Shown piece after piece: positions 1 to 9,154 of a DNA stretch of 64,000 nucleotides. Made by a program: the position numbers and the translations under genes. Position 1 is the first letter of the stretch, and each line of letters opens with the position of its first letter. This DNA is from Fontimonas thermophila (GTDB lineage: Bacteria; Pseudomonadota; Gammaproteobacteria; Nevskiales; Nevskiaceae), in NCBI RefSeq assembly GCF_900113085.1, contig NZ_FOOC01000002.1, forward strand, positions 1 through 64,000. Direction: 5' to 3'. The notes beneath the pieces are model-generated. The model made no database searches. It saw only the letters and a program-made list of their open reading frames with translations, and was not told the DNA's origin.

Positions 1-87
1 CCGGCGGCACAGGTCCTTGACCGCCACGCCAGCCTCGGCCTCACGCAGAAAGCCGATGATCTGTTCTTCGGTAAACCGCTTCTTCAC
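1..87 (-). CDS. IS3-family transposase OrfA, N-terminal fragment (cut by window edge)
   Basis: The minus strand reads 29 codons from a GTG at 87-85, preceded by a good AAGGAG ribosome site seven bases upstream. The peptide begins VKKRFTEEQIIGFLREAEAG and continues with VKDLCRR, the helix-turn-helix start of OrfA proteins of IS3-family elements (IS407/IS51-like groups), where OrfA binds the element ends and is joined to OrfB by frameshifting. The rest of the element lies outside the window, so it is not possible to say whether the copy is complete or active. It points away from the aldolase gene. Confidence 0.75.
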   Translation of the reverse strand, partial: MKKRFTEEQIIGFLREAEAGVAVKDLCRR

Positions 88-132
88 GTCCAATCTCCTT
101 GTCGATGGGGATTGGACTCCAGATCGCGGTGC

Positions 133-229
133 TACTCAAATGAGGGGGGACGTCGGGCCGCAATGCCGGTTCTTCTGCTGCTTTGCGCCGGCTGATCTTG
201 AGGCGGCGGGCCCGGATTTTACTCAAATG
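133..229. repeat. Pair of 10-bp direct repeats TACTCAAATG
   Basis: TACTCAAATG occurs at 133-142 and again at 220-229, 87 bases apart start to start, between the transposase fragment and the aldolase promoter. Multiple short end repeats are typical of IS21-family ends, so this may be debris of such an element; that is a guess from memory of the family, not a match. Confidence 0.5.
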
Positions 230-279
230 GCCCAGATCTTGGGCTGACCGTAAGGGGGTGTTCCGCTAAAATCCGGCCC
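208..279. repeat. Inverted repeat spanning the aldolase promoter
   Basis: CCGGATTTTA at 212-221 is an exact reverse complement of TAAAATCCGG at 267-276. Allowing one extra base at 211, three more G:C pairs extend it to 208-279. The right arm overlaps the proposed -10 box of the aldolase gene. It could be an operator-like site or the ends of a small element remnant. Confidence 0.55.
244..272 (+). promoter_or_regulatory. Candidate sigma-70 promoter of the aldolase gene
   Basis: CTGACC at 244-249 and TAAAAT at 267-272 are separated by 17 bases, a good match to the housekeeping pattern. The leader to the ATG at 332 would be about 50 nt. The -10 box lies in the right arm of the inverted repeat at 267-276. 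Confidence 0.5.
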
Positions 280-331
280 TTGTGCGGAGAGATCCAACCC
301 TTGTAGAGCAGTAGCGCGGAGCGACAAAGCG

Positions 332-1345
332 ATGAACGAGCAGGTATTGATCCAGACCGCCCAGGCAATGGTGGCAGAAGGGCGTGGGATTCTGGCAGCG
401 GATGAGAGCACTGGAACGATCGAGAAGCGTTTCAGGAGCATCGGAGTGGAGAACACGGAGCCCAATCGACGGGCCTACCGTGACATGCTGTTCACCACCC
501 CGGGTTTCGAGCAGTACACCAGCGGTGTGATTCTGTTCGAGGAGACCTTGTTCCAGTCCGCGCTCGACGGTACGCCGTTCCCGAAGCTGCTGGCGGATAA
601 GGGCGTGATTCCCGGCATCAAGGTCGATAAGGGAACCAAGCCGCTGGCGGGCTCGCCCAATGAGTTGATCACCGAGGGTCTGGATGGTTTGCGCGAGCGC
701 CTAGTCAAGTACAAGGAGGCGGGTGCGCGTTTCGCCAAATGGCGTGCGGTGATCACGATCGGTGACGGGATCCCGACTGACTACTGTATCCACACCAATG
801 CCCATGCGCTGGCGCGCTACGCCGCGCTGTGCCAGGAAGCCGACATCGTGCCGATCGTCGAGCCTGAAGTCTTGATGGATGCCGACAACACGATCGAGGT
901 CTGCGAGGCAGTGACCGGACGCACGCTCGAGGCGGTGTTCGACGAACTGCGCCGCCAGAGGATTCTGCTCGAGGGCATGGTGCTCAAGCCGAACATGGTT
1001 GTTTCCGGCAAGAAGTGTCCGGTGCAGGCCGATCGCCGGACGGTCGCCGAGGCCACGTTGCGTACGCTCAAGCGATATGTGCCGGCAGCGGTCCCGGGTA
1101 TCGCTTTTCTCTCCGGCGGGCAGTCGGACGAGGACGCGACAGCGCATCTCGACCTGATGAACAAGATGGGGCCGCTGCCGTGGCGATTGACCTTCTCCTA
1201 CGGTCGCGCGCTGCAGGCAGCGGCGCTCAAGGCCTGGGGGGGGCACAACGTCGAGGCCGGCAGGAAGGCGCATCTGCACCGTGCGCGGATGAATGGGCTC
1301 GCGGCCGCGGGCAAGTGGGATCCCGCGCTGGAAAAGGCCGCCTGA
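332..1345 (+). CDS. Fructose-bisphosphate aldolase, class I (animal/plant-type)
   Basis: This 337-residue cytoplasmic enzyme should split fructose 1,6-bisphosphate into dihydroxyacetone phosphate and glyceraldehyde 3-phosphate through a lysine Schiff base, with no metal. The N-terminal ILAADESTGTIEKRF block and the LLEGMVLKPNMV block are hallmarks of the metazoan-type class I family; Lys219 in LKPNMV is the expected Schiff-base residue. FLSGGQSDEDAT near residue 270 is also conserved. It is unrelated to the DhnA-type class I enzyme FbaB of E. coli and to class II zinc aldolases. It stands alone, with its own promoter candidate and a strong terminator, next to an insertion sequence. The start has only a weak ribosome site but fits the family length. 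Confidence 0.93.
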   Translation: MNEQVLIQTAQAMVAEGRGILAADESTGTIEKRFRSIGVENTEPNRRAYRDMLFTTPGFEQYTSGVILFEETLFQSALDGTPFPKLLADKGVIPGIKVDKGTKPLAGSPNELITEGLDGLRERLVKYKEAGARFAKWRAVITIGDGIPTDYCIHTNAHALARYAALCQEADIVPIVEPEVLMDADNTIEVCEAVTGRTLEAVFDELRRQRILLEGMVLKPNMVVSGKKCPVQADRRTVAEATLRTLKRYVPAAVPGIAFLSGGQSDEDATAHLDLMNKMGPLPWRLTFSYGRALQAAALKAWGGHNVEAGRKAHLHRARMNGLAAAGKWDPALEKAA

Positions 1346-1360
1346 GTCAGTGCCGCATCT

Positions 1361-1398
1361 AAAAACCGCCCGCGGCTTTCCGGCCCCGGGCGGTTTTT
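1361..1398 (+). terminator. Rho-independent terminator after the aldolase gene
   Basis: AAAAACCGCCCG at 1361-1372 pairs with CGGGCGGTTTTT at 1387-1398 around a 14-base loop. The A-run on one side and T-run on the other allow it to work in both directions, so it may also stop the convergent yheT-like operon. Confidence 0.85.
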
Positions 1399-1561
1399 CA
1401 TGTCCGCGAATCATGTCCGCGAAGCGGGTTGCGTTGTCACGATGGGCCGGTTGGTCGGGTGACCGCTGCGCCGTGACTGGCGGTCTGCCGGGGGCGGGGG
1501 AATCCGCGCCGCATGAAGCGGCCGTTCGCACCGCTGTGGGTTTTTCGGCGTTCGATTGGCT

Positions 1562-2557
1562 CTAAGCCGAAGCGCGCGCGAGCAGATCGAGCACCCGCCG
1601 CTCGGCCCAGCTCTGCAGGCGCAGATTTTCGATAAAGCCGCAATGACCGCCGTATGCGGTGATGTCGAGTGCACGCAGCGCGCCGGTGGGCGCAAGACCG
1701 CGGAAATCCGCAACCGGAACCACGGGATCGTCCGCCGCGGTGATGATGGCCAGCGGCGAGGCTGCATCGAGGATGTGGTCGGGTGTCAGCGTATAGGCAG
1801 CCAGATAGGCATCCATCGCGCCGTATTCGGTCTGTTCCTCGGCAAAGCGCGCGGTGATGTCGAGCAAGCGCTTCATTCTGAGATAGGCCCGTGCACTGGC
1901 CTGGTATTCCGGCCAGGCTGCGGCCTTGGCCTTTACCGTCTTGCGCCATTTGTCCATGAAATACCAGCGGAAGAGCAGCGGGCCGTGGTCGATTGCCGTG
2001 ATCGTTGCGCGCGGATTGATCGATGGGCAGATGCCGATCGACAGCCGCGGCCTGATTCCGGCGGCAGGGCCGTGGATTCCGACGCGTAGCGCGAAATTCC
2101 CGCCCAGCGAAAAACCAACCACCGACAGCGGCAATCCAGGGTCGAGCCTTTGTACGGCAGCGATTGCGCCGAGCACTTCTTTGATTCGCGCCGAATGGAA
2201 GACTTCGCGGTTGAGATGGTGCGTGCCGCCGTGATCACGCAGATTGAGGCGGAACACGTCGTAGCCGCCGGCGAACAGCGCGCAGGCCATCGAGTAGAGG
2301 TAGGCCGAGTCATGGCAGCCCTCCCAGCCGTGGATCAGTACGACCAGTCCGCGAGCTTCGCGCCGATCCTGCGTGGACAAAAACCCCGTCAGGCGCACGC
2401 CATCGCCGGCATCGAGGATGTGGTACGTGGCGCGCGCCTCCATACGGTTGCCGGCTGCAAGCCAGCGTCGGCGGCGCGGGCTCTTGGTGGCCAGCACCGA
2501 TTGGATGTGCGCGTGACGGATCAGCGGGGTGGGGCGAAAGTCGGGCGCGTTGATCAC
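1562..2557 (-). CDS. YheT-family alpha/beta hydrolase
   Basis: The 331-residue product has the alpha/beta-hydrolase layout: an HGWEGCHDS oxyanion-loop block after residue 75, the nucleophile elbow GFSLGGN near residue 150, an acidic residue in ADDPVVP and a late His in YGGHCGF. These, with the ATKSPRRRR-type N-terminus, match the YheT/EMB8 family (COG0429). Its natural substrate is not established; carboxylester hydrolysis is inferred. It is the last gene of the minus-strand map–glnD–dapD–dapE run and its ATG overlaps the dapE stop by four bases, suggesting translational coupling rather than a shared pathway. No signal peptide is seen, so it should be cytoplasmic. Confidence 0.85.
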   Translation of the reverse strand: MINAPDFRPTPLIRHAHIQSVLATKSPRRRRWLAAGNRMEARATYHILDAGDGVRLTGFLSTQDRREARGLVVLIHGWEGCHDSAYLYSMACALFAGGYDVFRLNLRDHGGTHHLNREVFHSARIKEVLGAIAAVQRLDPGLPLSVVGFSLGGNFALRVGIHGPAAGIRPRLSIGICPSINPRATITAIDHGPLLFRWYFMDKWRKTVKAKAAAWPEYQASARAYLRMKRLLDITARFAEEQTEYGAMDAYLAAYTLTPDHILDAASPLAIITAADDPVVPVADFRGLAPTGALRALDITAYGGHCGFIENLRLQSWAERRVLDLLARASA

Positions 2558-3687
2558 AGCAATCGGTCCAGGATGCGCTCGTAGATCATCGACAGGGGCA
2601 TCAAGTCGGCGATGGCGACGTGTTCATTGACCTTGTGGATGGAGTCATTGACCGGGCCGATCTCGACTGTTTGGGCGCCCCAGGCGGCGAGAAAGCGGGC
2701 ATCGGAGGTGCCGCCGCCAGTGAACAATGTGGGGGTCTGCCCCGTAATGTCGGCGATGCTTGCCTGGGCTGCCTGGATCAGCTCGCCGTCGCGGGTGAGG
2801 AAGGGTTCACCGGACAGCCACCAGTCGGCTTCATAGCGCAGGCCATGCCGGTTCAGAATCTCGGTGACGCGGGTTTTCAGATCCTCCGCAGTCGACTCGG
2901 TGCAGAAGCGGAAATTGAAAATCAGATCGGCGTGACCGGGAATGACGTTGTTGGCGCCAGTGCCGCTGTGCAGGTTGGAAATCTGAAACGAAGTCGGCGG
3001 GAAGTGTGCGTTACCCTCGTCCCAGCGTGTGGCGACCAGTTCGGCCAGTGCAGGCGCGAGCCGGTGAATGGGATTGTCCGCCTTGTCCGGGTAGGCGACG
3101 TGACCTTGCCTGCCGAGGACTCTGAGATTGCAACCGAGCGAGCCGCGCCGGCCGATGACGATGCGGTCTCCCAGCCGCGCGGCTGCGGTTGCCTCTCCGA
3201 CGATCGCATAGTGGGGTCTGATGCCGCGCGATCTGAGCACCTCGACGGCGTGACGGGTGCCATGGCGGGCAGCCCCCTCCTCGTCGCTGGTGATCAGAAA
3301 GGCGAGCGTGCCCCTGGGCTCACGCCGTGCAAGGAAACGCTCGGCGGCGCAGACCATCGCTGCAAGGCCGGATTTCATGTCGGCCGCCCCGCGGCCATAG
3401 AGCAGGCCGTTGCGGATCGTGGGTTCGAAAGGGTCGCTGTCCCAATCTTCGAGCGGACCGGTGGGCACCACGTCGGTGTGGCCGGCGAGGATCAGCATCG
3501 GTGCGCCGCAGCCCCGCGTCGCCCACAGATTGGTGACCCCACCGGCGTCGATGTATTCGAGCGTGAAGCCCAAGCCACGCAGACGTTCTGCGATCAGTTC
3601 GCAACAGCCGGCATCGTCGGGCGTCAGCGAGCGCCGCTTGATCAGCGCCCGGGTGAGTTCGAGGACAGGGTTGGCGATGGGGGTCAC
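2554..3687 (-). CDS. dapE: Succinyl-diaminopimelate desuccinylase
   Basis: DapE removes succinate from N-succinyl-LL-diaminopimelate in the lysine and peptidoglycan precursor pathway. The 377-residue protein is the usual size for this M20-family dinuclear zinc enzyme. GHTDVVPTGP supplies His70 and Asp72, YGRGAADMKSG the bridging Asp103, TSDEEGAA the Glu136/Glu137 pair, and an IHKVNEH block near residue 350 the last ligand. It starts with GTG at 3687, three bases after the dapD stop, so two successive enzymes of the succinylase branch are made from one message. The 3' end overlaps the yheT-like start. Confidence 0.95.
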   Translation of the reverse strand: MTPIANPVLELTRALIKRRSLTPDDAGCCELIAERLRGLGFTLEYIDAGGVTNLWATRGCGAPMLILAGHTDVVPTGPLEDWDSDPFEPTIRNGLLYGRGAADMKSGLAAMVCAAERFLARREPRGTLAFLITSDEEGAARHGTRHAVEVLRSRGIRPHYAIVGEATAAARLGDRIVIGRRGSLGCNLRVLGRQGHVAYPDKADNPIHRLAPALAELVATRWDEGNAHFPPTSFQISNLHSGTGANNVIPGHADLIFNFRFCTESTAEDLKTRVTEILNRHGLRYEADWWLSGEPFLTRDGELIQAAQASIADITGQTPTLFTGGGTSDARFLAAWGAQTVEIGPVNDSIHKVNEHVAIADLMPLSMIYERILDRLL

Positions 3688-3690
3688 GGT

Positions 3691-4509
3691 TCACAGATCG
3701 CGCAGCAGCGCATTGATGCCGACTTTCTTGCGGGTCTGTGCATCGACACGCTTGACGATTACCGCGCAGTTCAGGCCGTAGCGCTCGCTCTTGGTCAGCG
3801 AGCCGGCGACGACGACACTGCCCGCTGGCACGCGGCCGTAGAGGATGCGGTCATTGTCGCGGTCGTAGATCGGGGTCGATTGACCGATGAAGACACCCAT
3901 CGAGATCACCGATCCTTTTTCGACGATCACACCCTCGACGATTTCCGAACGGGCGCCGATGAAGCAATCATCCTCGATGATGGTGGGGTTGGCTTGCAGT
4001 GGTTCGAGCACCCCGCCGATACCGACACCACCGGAGAGATGGCAATTCGCGCCGATCTGAGCACAGGAGCCGACCGTTGCCCAGGTGTCGACCATCGTGC
4101 CCGGGCCGACGTAGGCGCCGATGTTCACGTAAGAAGGCATCAGGATTGCGTTCGGCGCGATATACGCGCCCCTGCGCACCGCCGCCGGTGGGACGATGCG
4201 TGCGCCCTGGGCGCGGAACTGCGCCTCGGTCCAACCGTCGAACTTCAGCGGCACCTTGTCGTAGCCGGCGAGCTGGCCCATTGCCACCGGCTGGTTGTCG
4301 TGTAGGCGAAAGTAAAGCAGGACTGCTTTTTTCAACCACTCGTTGACCTGCCAGCCGCCCGCGGTCGGCTCGGCGACACGGGCCTGGCCGCTGTCGAGAA
4401 GATCGATGGCAGCAGCGACGGCGCTACGCACGCGCTCGTCGCTCTTGTCGAGCGTCTCGCGCATCTCCCAGGCGGATTCGATCTGGCGCTGCAGTGCTTC
4501 GGTGGTCAT
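3691..4509 (-). CDS. dapD: 2,3,4,5-tetrahydropyridine-2,6-dicarboxylate N-succinyltransferase
   Basis: DapD transfers succinyl from succinyl-CoA to tetrahydrodipicolinate. With the start at ATG 4509 the protein is 272 residues, against 274 in E. coli, and begins [15 protein letters not shown] as expected; the frame stays open upstream but that extension looks nothing like the family. The middle holds left-handed beta-helix hexapeptide repeats, with [19 protein letters not shown] and [10 protein letters not shown] segments typical of DapD. It sits between glnD and dapE on the minus strand, as glnD–dapD do in E. coli. Confidence 0.95.
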   Translation of the reverse strand: MTTEALQRQIESAWEMRETLDKSDERVRSAVAAAIDLLDSGQARVAEPTAGGWQVNEWLKKAVLLYFRLHDNQPVAMGQLAGYDKVPLKFDGWTEAQFRAQGARIVPPAAVRRGAYIAPNAILMPSYVNIGAYVGPGTMVDTWATVGSCAQIGANCHLSGGVGIGGVLEPLQANPTIIEDDCFIGARSEIVEGVIVEKGSVISMGVFIGQSTPIYDRDNDRILYGRVPAGSVVVAGSLTKSERYGLNCAVIVKRVDAQTRKKVGINALLRDL

Positions 4510-4597
4510 GGGTCTTGAGGCATCTGTGGATGGGTTTGCGCAAGGCCGCGCGCCGGCGCCGATGGCCGTGGCCGCATCGTGGATGAGGCGCGTGATT

Positions 4598-7276
4598 TTA
4601 AGCGGTTTCGCGCCGGTCGAGCGTGCGCACCAGCACCTCGCGCAACTCGTCGAGCACGCGTTCATCGGTGATCGGCCGGTGCATGCGGTCGGTGATGTAG
4701 AACACGTCCTCGGCACGTTCGCCGATCGTGGCGATCTTGGCGGCGTCGAGCAGGATGCCGCGTTTCTGGAACACCCGGCCGATCAGCGACAACAGTCCCG
4801 GCTGGTCTGCGGTGACGAGCTCTAGGACGGTGCGGCCGCGGGCCTGGTCCTGGCTGAAATACACCTGCGTCGGTGTGTCGAAATGCTTGAGGCGCTGCGG
4901 CATGCGACGGTTGACGTCGATCGTGGAGACCTCCGGATCGCTGAGCACCTTGCGCAGAGCATCACGGATCTCGGCGTAGCGCATGGGCGAGACAATCGGG
5001 GCGTTGTCGCTCTCCATGACGGTATAAGAGTCGAGCACGAAACCGTCGTCCGTCGTGTGCAGGCGTGCATCGAGGATGTTGAGCCCCAGGCGCGCGAGTA
5101 CCCCCGTGGTCAGGCCGAACAGATGGTCGCGGTCGCGTGTGTACACAAAGACCGTCGTGCCGCGCTCATCGACCGACTCGACCATGACCAGCGGCAGGGT
5201 ATCGTCGGTCGCAGTGGCGATCGCCGGCAGTTGCCACGCCAGTTCCTCCGGCGTGTGGCGCAGGAAATAGTCTCGCTCGAAGCGCTGCCAGACGCGCTCT
5301 GCGGTGTCGCGCGCGACCCCGCGGGCTTCGAGCAGCTCGAGTGCACGCTGGCGGGTTTCGGCGGCTCGTTCCTGCTCGAGGGTTTGCTGGTCGATGCCGT
5401 CTTCAAGTACGCGGACGCTTTGGCGGTAGAGATCCTTGAGCAGGGCTTCGCGCCAGGAATTCCACAGTGCCGGATTGGTGCCGCGGATGTCGGCACAGGT
5501 GAGCAGGAACAGGTAATCGAGTCGCGTGCGTGTGCCGACCTTGCGCGCGAATTCGGCGACGACGCGCGCATCGCTGATGTCCTGCTTTTGTGCGGTCAGC
5601 GACATCAGCAGATGGTTTTGCACGAGCCAGCCGACCAGGGCAGCGTCGGTGTGCGACAGACCATGCTGGAGACAGAACTGCTCGGCTTCTTCTGCCCCGA
5701 TTTGCGAGTGATCACCTTTGCGGCCCTTGGCCATGTCGTGCCAGAAAGCCGCCAGGTAAAGCAGTTCCGGCTTGGGTAGCCGCTGCATCACCTCGCTGCA
5801 GAACGGCAGCTCGTGGCGGAAGCGCTGCATCGCAAAACGGCGGGCATTGCGCACGACGTAGAGGATGTGCTCATCGACGGTCAGGGTATGGAAGAGGTCG
5901 TACTGCATCAGGCCGACGATGCGTCCGAACGCCGGCAGATAGCGACCAAGCACGCCGTAGCGGTTCATGCGCCGGAGATTGCGGGTCAGGCCGCGACCTT
6001 CGCGGAACATCTCCATGAACAGGGCGCGCGCTTTCACGGAGGCGCGCACTTCGTCGGTCATGTATTTGCCGTCACGCAGGATCATGCGCAGCGTCTGCGC
6101 GCGGATGCCTTCGATGCGTGGATGCTGCTGCAGCAGCAGGAAGATCTCGAGCAGCGCCCAGGGCTGTCTGCGGAAGACCTCGTCATCGCGCGCTTCGATA
6201 TAGCCGTTGCGGATCTGGAAACGAGGATTGAGCGGCTCGGGTTCACCGGAATCCGGACGCAGAATCGCCTCCTCGAACAACTGCAGGAGCATGTCGTTGA
6301 GGCAGGAGAGGGTCTTGATTGTCCGGTAATACAGTTGCATGAACTGTTCGACCGCCTTGTTGGCATCGGTGTCGACATAGCCGAACAGCTGCGCCACCTT
6401 GACCTGACTGTCGAACAGCAGGCGGTCCTCGCGCCGGCCGTTGATCATGTGCAGTGCAAAGCGCACACGCCACAGGAAATCCTGGCCGGCGAACAGCTCG
6501 TCGCACTCCTGTTTGGTGAGAAAGCCCCGCTCACGCAGTTCGGCGAGCGTTTGCGCGCCGAAATGGCGCTTCATCACCCAGGCGATGGTGTGGATGTCCC
6601 GCAGACCACCAGGGCTTTCCTTGACGTTGGGTTCGAGCTTGTAGCCAGTGTCGTCGTACTTGCGGTGGCGGGCGGTCTGCTCGGCTTTCTTGGCTTCGAA
6701 GAAAGCCTTGACCGGCCAGATCTTGTCGGGCGTCAGCGCTTGCTGCATCCGCTGGAAAAGGGCGATATCGCCGGTCAGCAGTCGCGCCTCGAGCAAGTTG
6801 GTCATGACGGTGATGTCTTTGGCCGCCTCGGCGACGCATTCTTCGACGGTGCGCGCGCTCTGTCCCACCTCGAGGCCAATGTCCCAGCAGAACGCGGTCA
6901 AGCCTTCCAGCGCCTTGCGCTGCTGCTCCAGCGTATCCCCGCTGTGCAGCAGCAGAATGTCGATGTCGGAATGCGGTAGCAGCTCGCCGCGGCCATAGCC
7001 ACCGACGGCCACCAGCGCGAGCCCCTCGCTCACTCCGGGCAGGAACTTGTGCCAGGCCGCACGCAGGACCTCGTCCACGAGATGCGCCCGCGCGTGGACC
7101 AGTGAGTCGGCCGGCATGCCATCGGTGAACAGGCCATAGAGGCGGTCCCGACCCCAGCGCAGCGTCTCGCGGAATGCATCGACCGCATATCCACCCTGGG
7201 CCAGACGCGAGCGGATGCGGGGCGCGCTGAAAATGGTGGCGGCTTCTTCTTCAGCCAGATCGATTTCGGCACCCAT
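4598..7276 (-). CDS. glnD: Bifunctional PII uridylyltransferase / uridylyl-removing enzyme
   Basis: GlnD senses glutamine and adds or removes UMP on PII proteins. The 892-residue chain shows the four expected parts: an N-terminal nucleotidyltransferase domain with [19 protein letters not shown] at about 92-110 (Asp104 and Asp106 as metal ligands), the long GlnD-type helical region, an HD domain with [15 protein letters not shown] near residue 511, and two C-terminal ACT domains (about 715-800 and 815-892) for glutamine binding. It lies 80 bases after map and 88 before dapD, the E. coli order. The ATG at 7276 has no strong ribosome site. Confidence 0.96.
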   Translation of the reverse strand: MGAEIDLAEEEAATIFSAPRIRSRLAQGGYAVDAFRETLRWGRDRLYGLFTDGMPADSLVHARAHLVDEVLRAAWHKFLPGVSEGLALVAVGGYGRGELLPHSDIDILLLHSGDTLEQQRKALEGLTAFCWDIGLEVGQSARTVEECVAEAAKDITVMTNLLEARLLTGDIALFQRMQQALTPDKIWPVKAFFEAKKAEQTARHRKYDDTGYKLEPNVKESPGGLRDIHTIAWVMKRHFGAQTLAELRERGFLTKQECDELFAGQDFLWRVRFALHMINGRREDRLLFDSQVKVAQLFGYVDTDANKAVEQFMQLYYRTIKTLSCLNDMLLQLFEEAILRPDSGEPEPLNPRFQIRNGYIEARDDEVFRRQPWALLEIFLLLQQHPRIEGIRAQTLRMILRDGKYMTDEVRASVKARALFMEMFREGRGLTRNLRRMNRYGVLGRYLPAFGRIVGLMQYDLFHTLTVDEHILYVVRNARRFAMQRFRHELPFCSEVMQRLPKPELLYLAAFWHDMAKGRKGDHSQIGAEEAEQFCLQHGLSHTDAALVGWLVQNHLLMSLTAQKQDISDARVVAEFARKVGTRTRLDYLFLLTCADIRGTNPALWNSWREALLKDLYRQSVRVLEDGIDQQTLEQERAAETRQRALELLEARGVARDTAERVWQRFERDYFLRHTPEELAWQLPAIATATDDTLPLVMVESVDERGTTVFVYTRDRDHLFGLTTGVLARLGLNILDARLHTTDDGFVLDSYTVMESDNAPIVSPMRYAEIRDALRKVLSDPEVSTIDVNRRMPQRLKHFDTPTQVYFSQDQARGRTVLELVTADQPGLLSLIGRVFQKRGILLDAAKIATIGERAEDVFYITDRMHRPITDERVLDELREVLVRTLDRRETA

Positions 7277-7356
7277 CGTCGGTCAGGCTTAAGAGATCGG
7301 GCATGCAGGGTGCCGTGACGTGATGTGGATCATGACAGTTCCTCCGCTCTTACGGC

Positions 7357-8142
7357 TTACACCTTTTCGCCGTTGCGCAGCGTCAGGATCTCATAACCCG
7401 TTTCGGTGACCAGGACAGTGTGCTCCCACTGTGCGGACAGGGAATGATCCTTGGTCACGACGGTCCAGCCATCCGGCAGCAGCTTCACCTCGGGTCTGCC
7501 GGCGTTGATCATCGGTTCGATCGTGAATGTCATGCCGGGTTGCAATTCAAGACCCGTGCCAGGCTTGCCGTAGTGCAGCACCTGCGGATCTTCATGGAAG
7601 ACCCGGCCGATCCCATGTCCGCAGTACTCGCGTACGACGGAGAACCCGCGCAATTCCGCGTAACGCTGGATCGCATGACCGATGTCGCCCAGCCGCGCAC
7701 CCGGCCGCACCATCTTGATGCCTTCGATCATCGCTTCGCGGGTCGTCTCGCACAGCCGGCGGGCGAGGATGCTCGGTTCGCCGACATAGAACATGCGGCT
7801 GGTATCGCCGTGGAAGCCGTCTTTGATGACGGTCACGTCGATATTGACGATGTCGCCCTTCTTCAAGACCTTGGGGCCGGGAATACCATGGCAGACGACG
7901 TGGTTGACCGAAGTGCAGATGGATTTGGGAAACGGTGGCCGTCCGGGCGCGGCACCGTAATTGAGCGGTGCCGGGATGGCGCCGAGCGTATGGACGATGT
8001 AATCGTGGCAGATGCGGTTGAGCTCCTCCGTGCTGACGCCGGGCCGGACGTAAGGCTCGATCATCATGAGCACCCGGGCCGCCGCCGCGCCCGCCTCGCG
8101 CATTTTCTGCTGTTCCTCGGCGGTTTTGATCGTGATTGGCAT
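7357..8142 (-). CDS. map: Methionine aminopeptidase, type I
   Basis: Map removes the initiator Met from new proteins. Starting at ATG 8142 gives 261 residues beginning [18 protein letters not shown], close to the 264 of E. coli; longer in-frame starts run into the rpsB promoter region. The five metal ligands are visible: Asp102 and Asp113 ([15 protein letters not shown]), His176 (CGHGIG), Glu209 (FTIEPM) and Glu240 (WEHT), plus substrate-contact His85. It is divergent from rpsB, as in E. coli, and heads the minus-strand run into glnD. Confidence 0.96.
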   Translation of the reverse strand: MPITIKTAEEQQKMREAGAAAARVLMMIEPYVRPGVSTEELNRICHDYIVHTLGAIPAPLNYGAAPGRPPFPKSICTSVNHVVCHGIPGPKVLKKGDIVNIDVTVIKDGFHGDTSRMFYVGEPSILARRLCETTREAMIEGIKMVRPGARLGDIGHAIQRYAELRGFSVVREYCGHGIGRVFHEDPQVLHYGKPGTGLELQPGMTFTIEPMINAGRPEVKLLPDGWTVVTKDHSLSAQWEHTVLVTETGYEILTLRNGEKV

Positions 8143-8174
8143 CCTGTGGTTGCGCGGGCTGTGCGCAGAACGCG

Positions 8175-8203
8175 TTGTTTTCAAAGGGGGGCTATGGTAT
8201 AAA
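8175..8203 (+). promoter_or_regulatory. Candidate promoter of the rpsB–tsf operon
   Basis: TTGTTT at 8175-8180 and TATAAA at 8198-8203 are separated by 17 bases, giving a near-consensus housekeeping promoter in the map/rpsB intergenic region. A start near 8210 gives a leader of roughly 115 nt. Confidence 0.65.
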
Positions 8204-8210
8204 GCGCGCC

Positions 8211-8326
8211 CTCCAAAGGCAAACCGGGGAGCGCCCGGGTCTTTGGAAATCCATCCACGCCCCACTTGGGTCCGTATTGCTTCGATACGCACCGGGCGTG
8301 GTCAGCCACAACCCAAGGAGTTCTCC
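8211..8326 (+). promoter_or_regulatory. Structured rpsB mRNA leader, candidate S2 autoregulatory element
   Basis: The untranslated leader can fold into two hairpins. The first pairs CCAAAG (8213-8218) with CTTTGG (8241-8246) and contains an inner CCGGG (8224-8228)/CCCGG (8234-8238) stem. The second pairs CACGCCC (8256-8262) with GGGCGTG (8294-8300) and has an inner CGTAT/ATACG stem (8273-8277/8285-8289). An AAGGAG ribosome site at 8315-8320 follows. In E. coli and other gammaproteobacteria free S2 represses rpsB–tsf through its leader, so the same role is inferred here. Confidence 0.5.
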
Positions 8327-9151
8327 ATGGCGAACGTCACCATGCGCCAGTTGCTGGAGGCCGGCGTTCATTTCGGACACCGCACCCGCTACTGGAACCC
8401 GAAGATGGAGCAATACATCTTCGGCGAACGCAACCGCATCCACATCATCAATCTCGAGCAGACGCTGCCGATGCTCAAGGACGCCTGTTCCTTCGCCGGC
8501 AAGCTCGCCGCCAGCGGTGGCCGTGTGCTCTTCGTCGGCACCAAGCGCGCCGCGCGAGACGTCATCGAAGAAGAAGCCAAGCGCTGCGGCATGCCTTACG
8601 TCAACCAGCGCTGGTTGGGCGGTACCCTGACCAATTTCAAGACCGTGAAGGCTTCGGTCAAACGTCTGGTCGAGATGGAAAAGCAGGTCGAGGATGGTTC
8701 GATCAACCGTCTCACCAAGAAAGAGCAGCTCCGTTTCCAGCGTGAACTGGAAAAACTGCGCAAGTCTCTCGGCGGCATCAAGGACATGCCCAGTCTGCCG
8801 GATTGCCTGTTCGTCATCGATACCGGATACGAGAAGAACGCCGTCGCCGAGGCCAAGAAGCTGGGCATTCCGGTGATCGCCGTCGTCGATACCAACAACG
8901 ACCCCTCGCTGATCGATTGGGTGATTCCCGGCAATGACGATGCCACGCGCGCGATCAGGGTGTATGCGCAGTGCATCGCCGATGCCATCATCGAAGGTCG
9001 TGGCAGCAATACGACCGGGCGCGTCGAGGAGTTCGTCGAGGTCGTCGAGGAGCGTCCGGCACCACGCAAGCCGCGCGCGGCGGGACGCAAGGCAGACAAT
9101 GGCCGACCAGTACGCAGCAGCCGTCGCGCGGCCGAGCAGATGGAGGAATGA
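8327..9151 (+). CDS. rpsB: 30S ribosomal protein S2
   Basis: S2 is a small-subunit protein needed for S1 binding. The ATG at 8327 follows an AAGGAG site with six bases of spacing and gives 274 residues. The start [18 protein letters not shown], the [13 protein letters not shown] block near residue 100 and the [20 protein letters not shown] block are diagnostic. Compared with E. coli (241 residues) there is a C-terminal tail of about 30 residues rich in Arg, Lys and Glu after the conserved core, of unknown function. It is the first gene of the plus-strand cluster, three bases before tsf. Confidence 0.98.
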   Translation: MANVTMRQLLEAGVHFGHRTRYWNPKMEQYIFGERNRIHIINLEQTLPMLKDACSFAGKLAASGGRVLFVGTKRAARDVIEEEAKRCGMPYVNQRWLGGTLTNFKTVKASVKRLVEMEKQVEDGSINRLTKKEQLRFQRELEKLRKSLGGIKDMPSLPDCLFVIDTGYEKNAVAEAKKLGIPVIAVVDTNNDPSLIDWVIPGNDDATRAIRVYAQCIADAIIEGRGSNTTGRVEEFVEVVEERPAPRKPRAAGRKADNGRPVRSSRRAAEQMEE

Positions 9152-9154
9152 GCG

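Larger units (their letters stand above)
1..243. mobile_element. End of an IS3-family insertion sequence plus flanking repeat-rich DNA
   Basis: The OrfA start lies at 87, so the terminal inverted repeat of the element should fall within roughly the next 30-100 bases. The exact end cannot be fixed because the other end is not visible. The stretch 88-243 holds no convincing gene. It carries two copies of CATTTGAGTA (minus strand) and half of an inverted repeat, which could be remains of a second, different element. The outer boundary given here is only an estimate. Confidence 0.4.

Noticed and set aside
1399-1561. Possible small gene between the aldolase terminator and the YheT-like gene
   Set aside because: Open frames here overlap the neighbouring genes and have no start signals. 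It appears to be a plain convergent intergenic region.
2620-4305. Long open frame (561 codons) antisense to dapE and dapD
   Set aside because: It is the usual GC-rich shadow frame opposite two clearly conserved genes, with no ribosome site and no recognisable domain.
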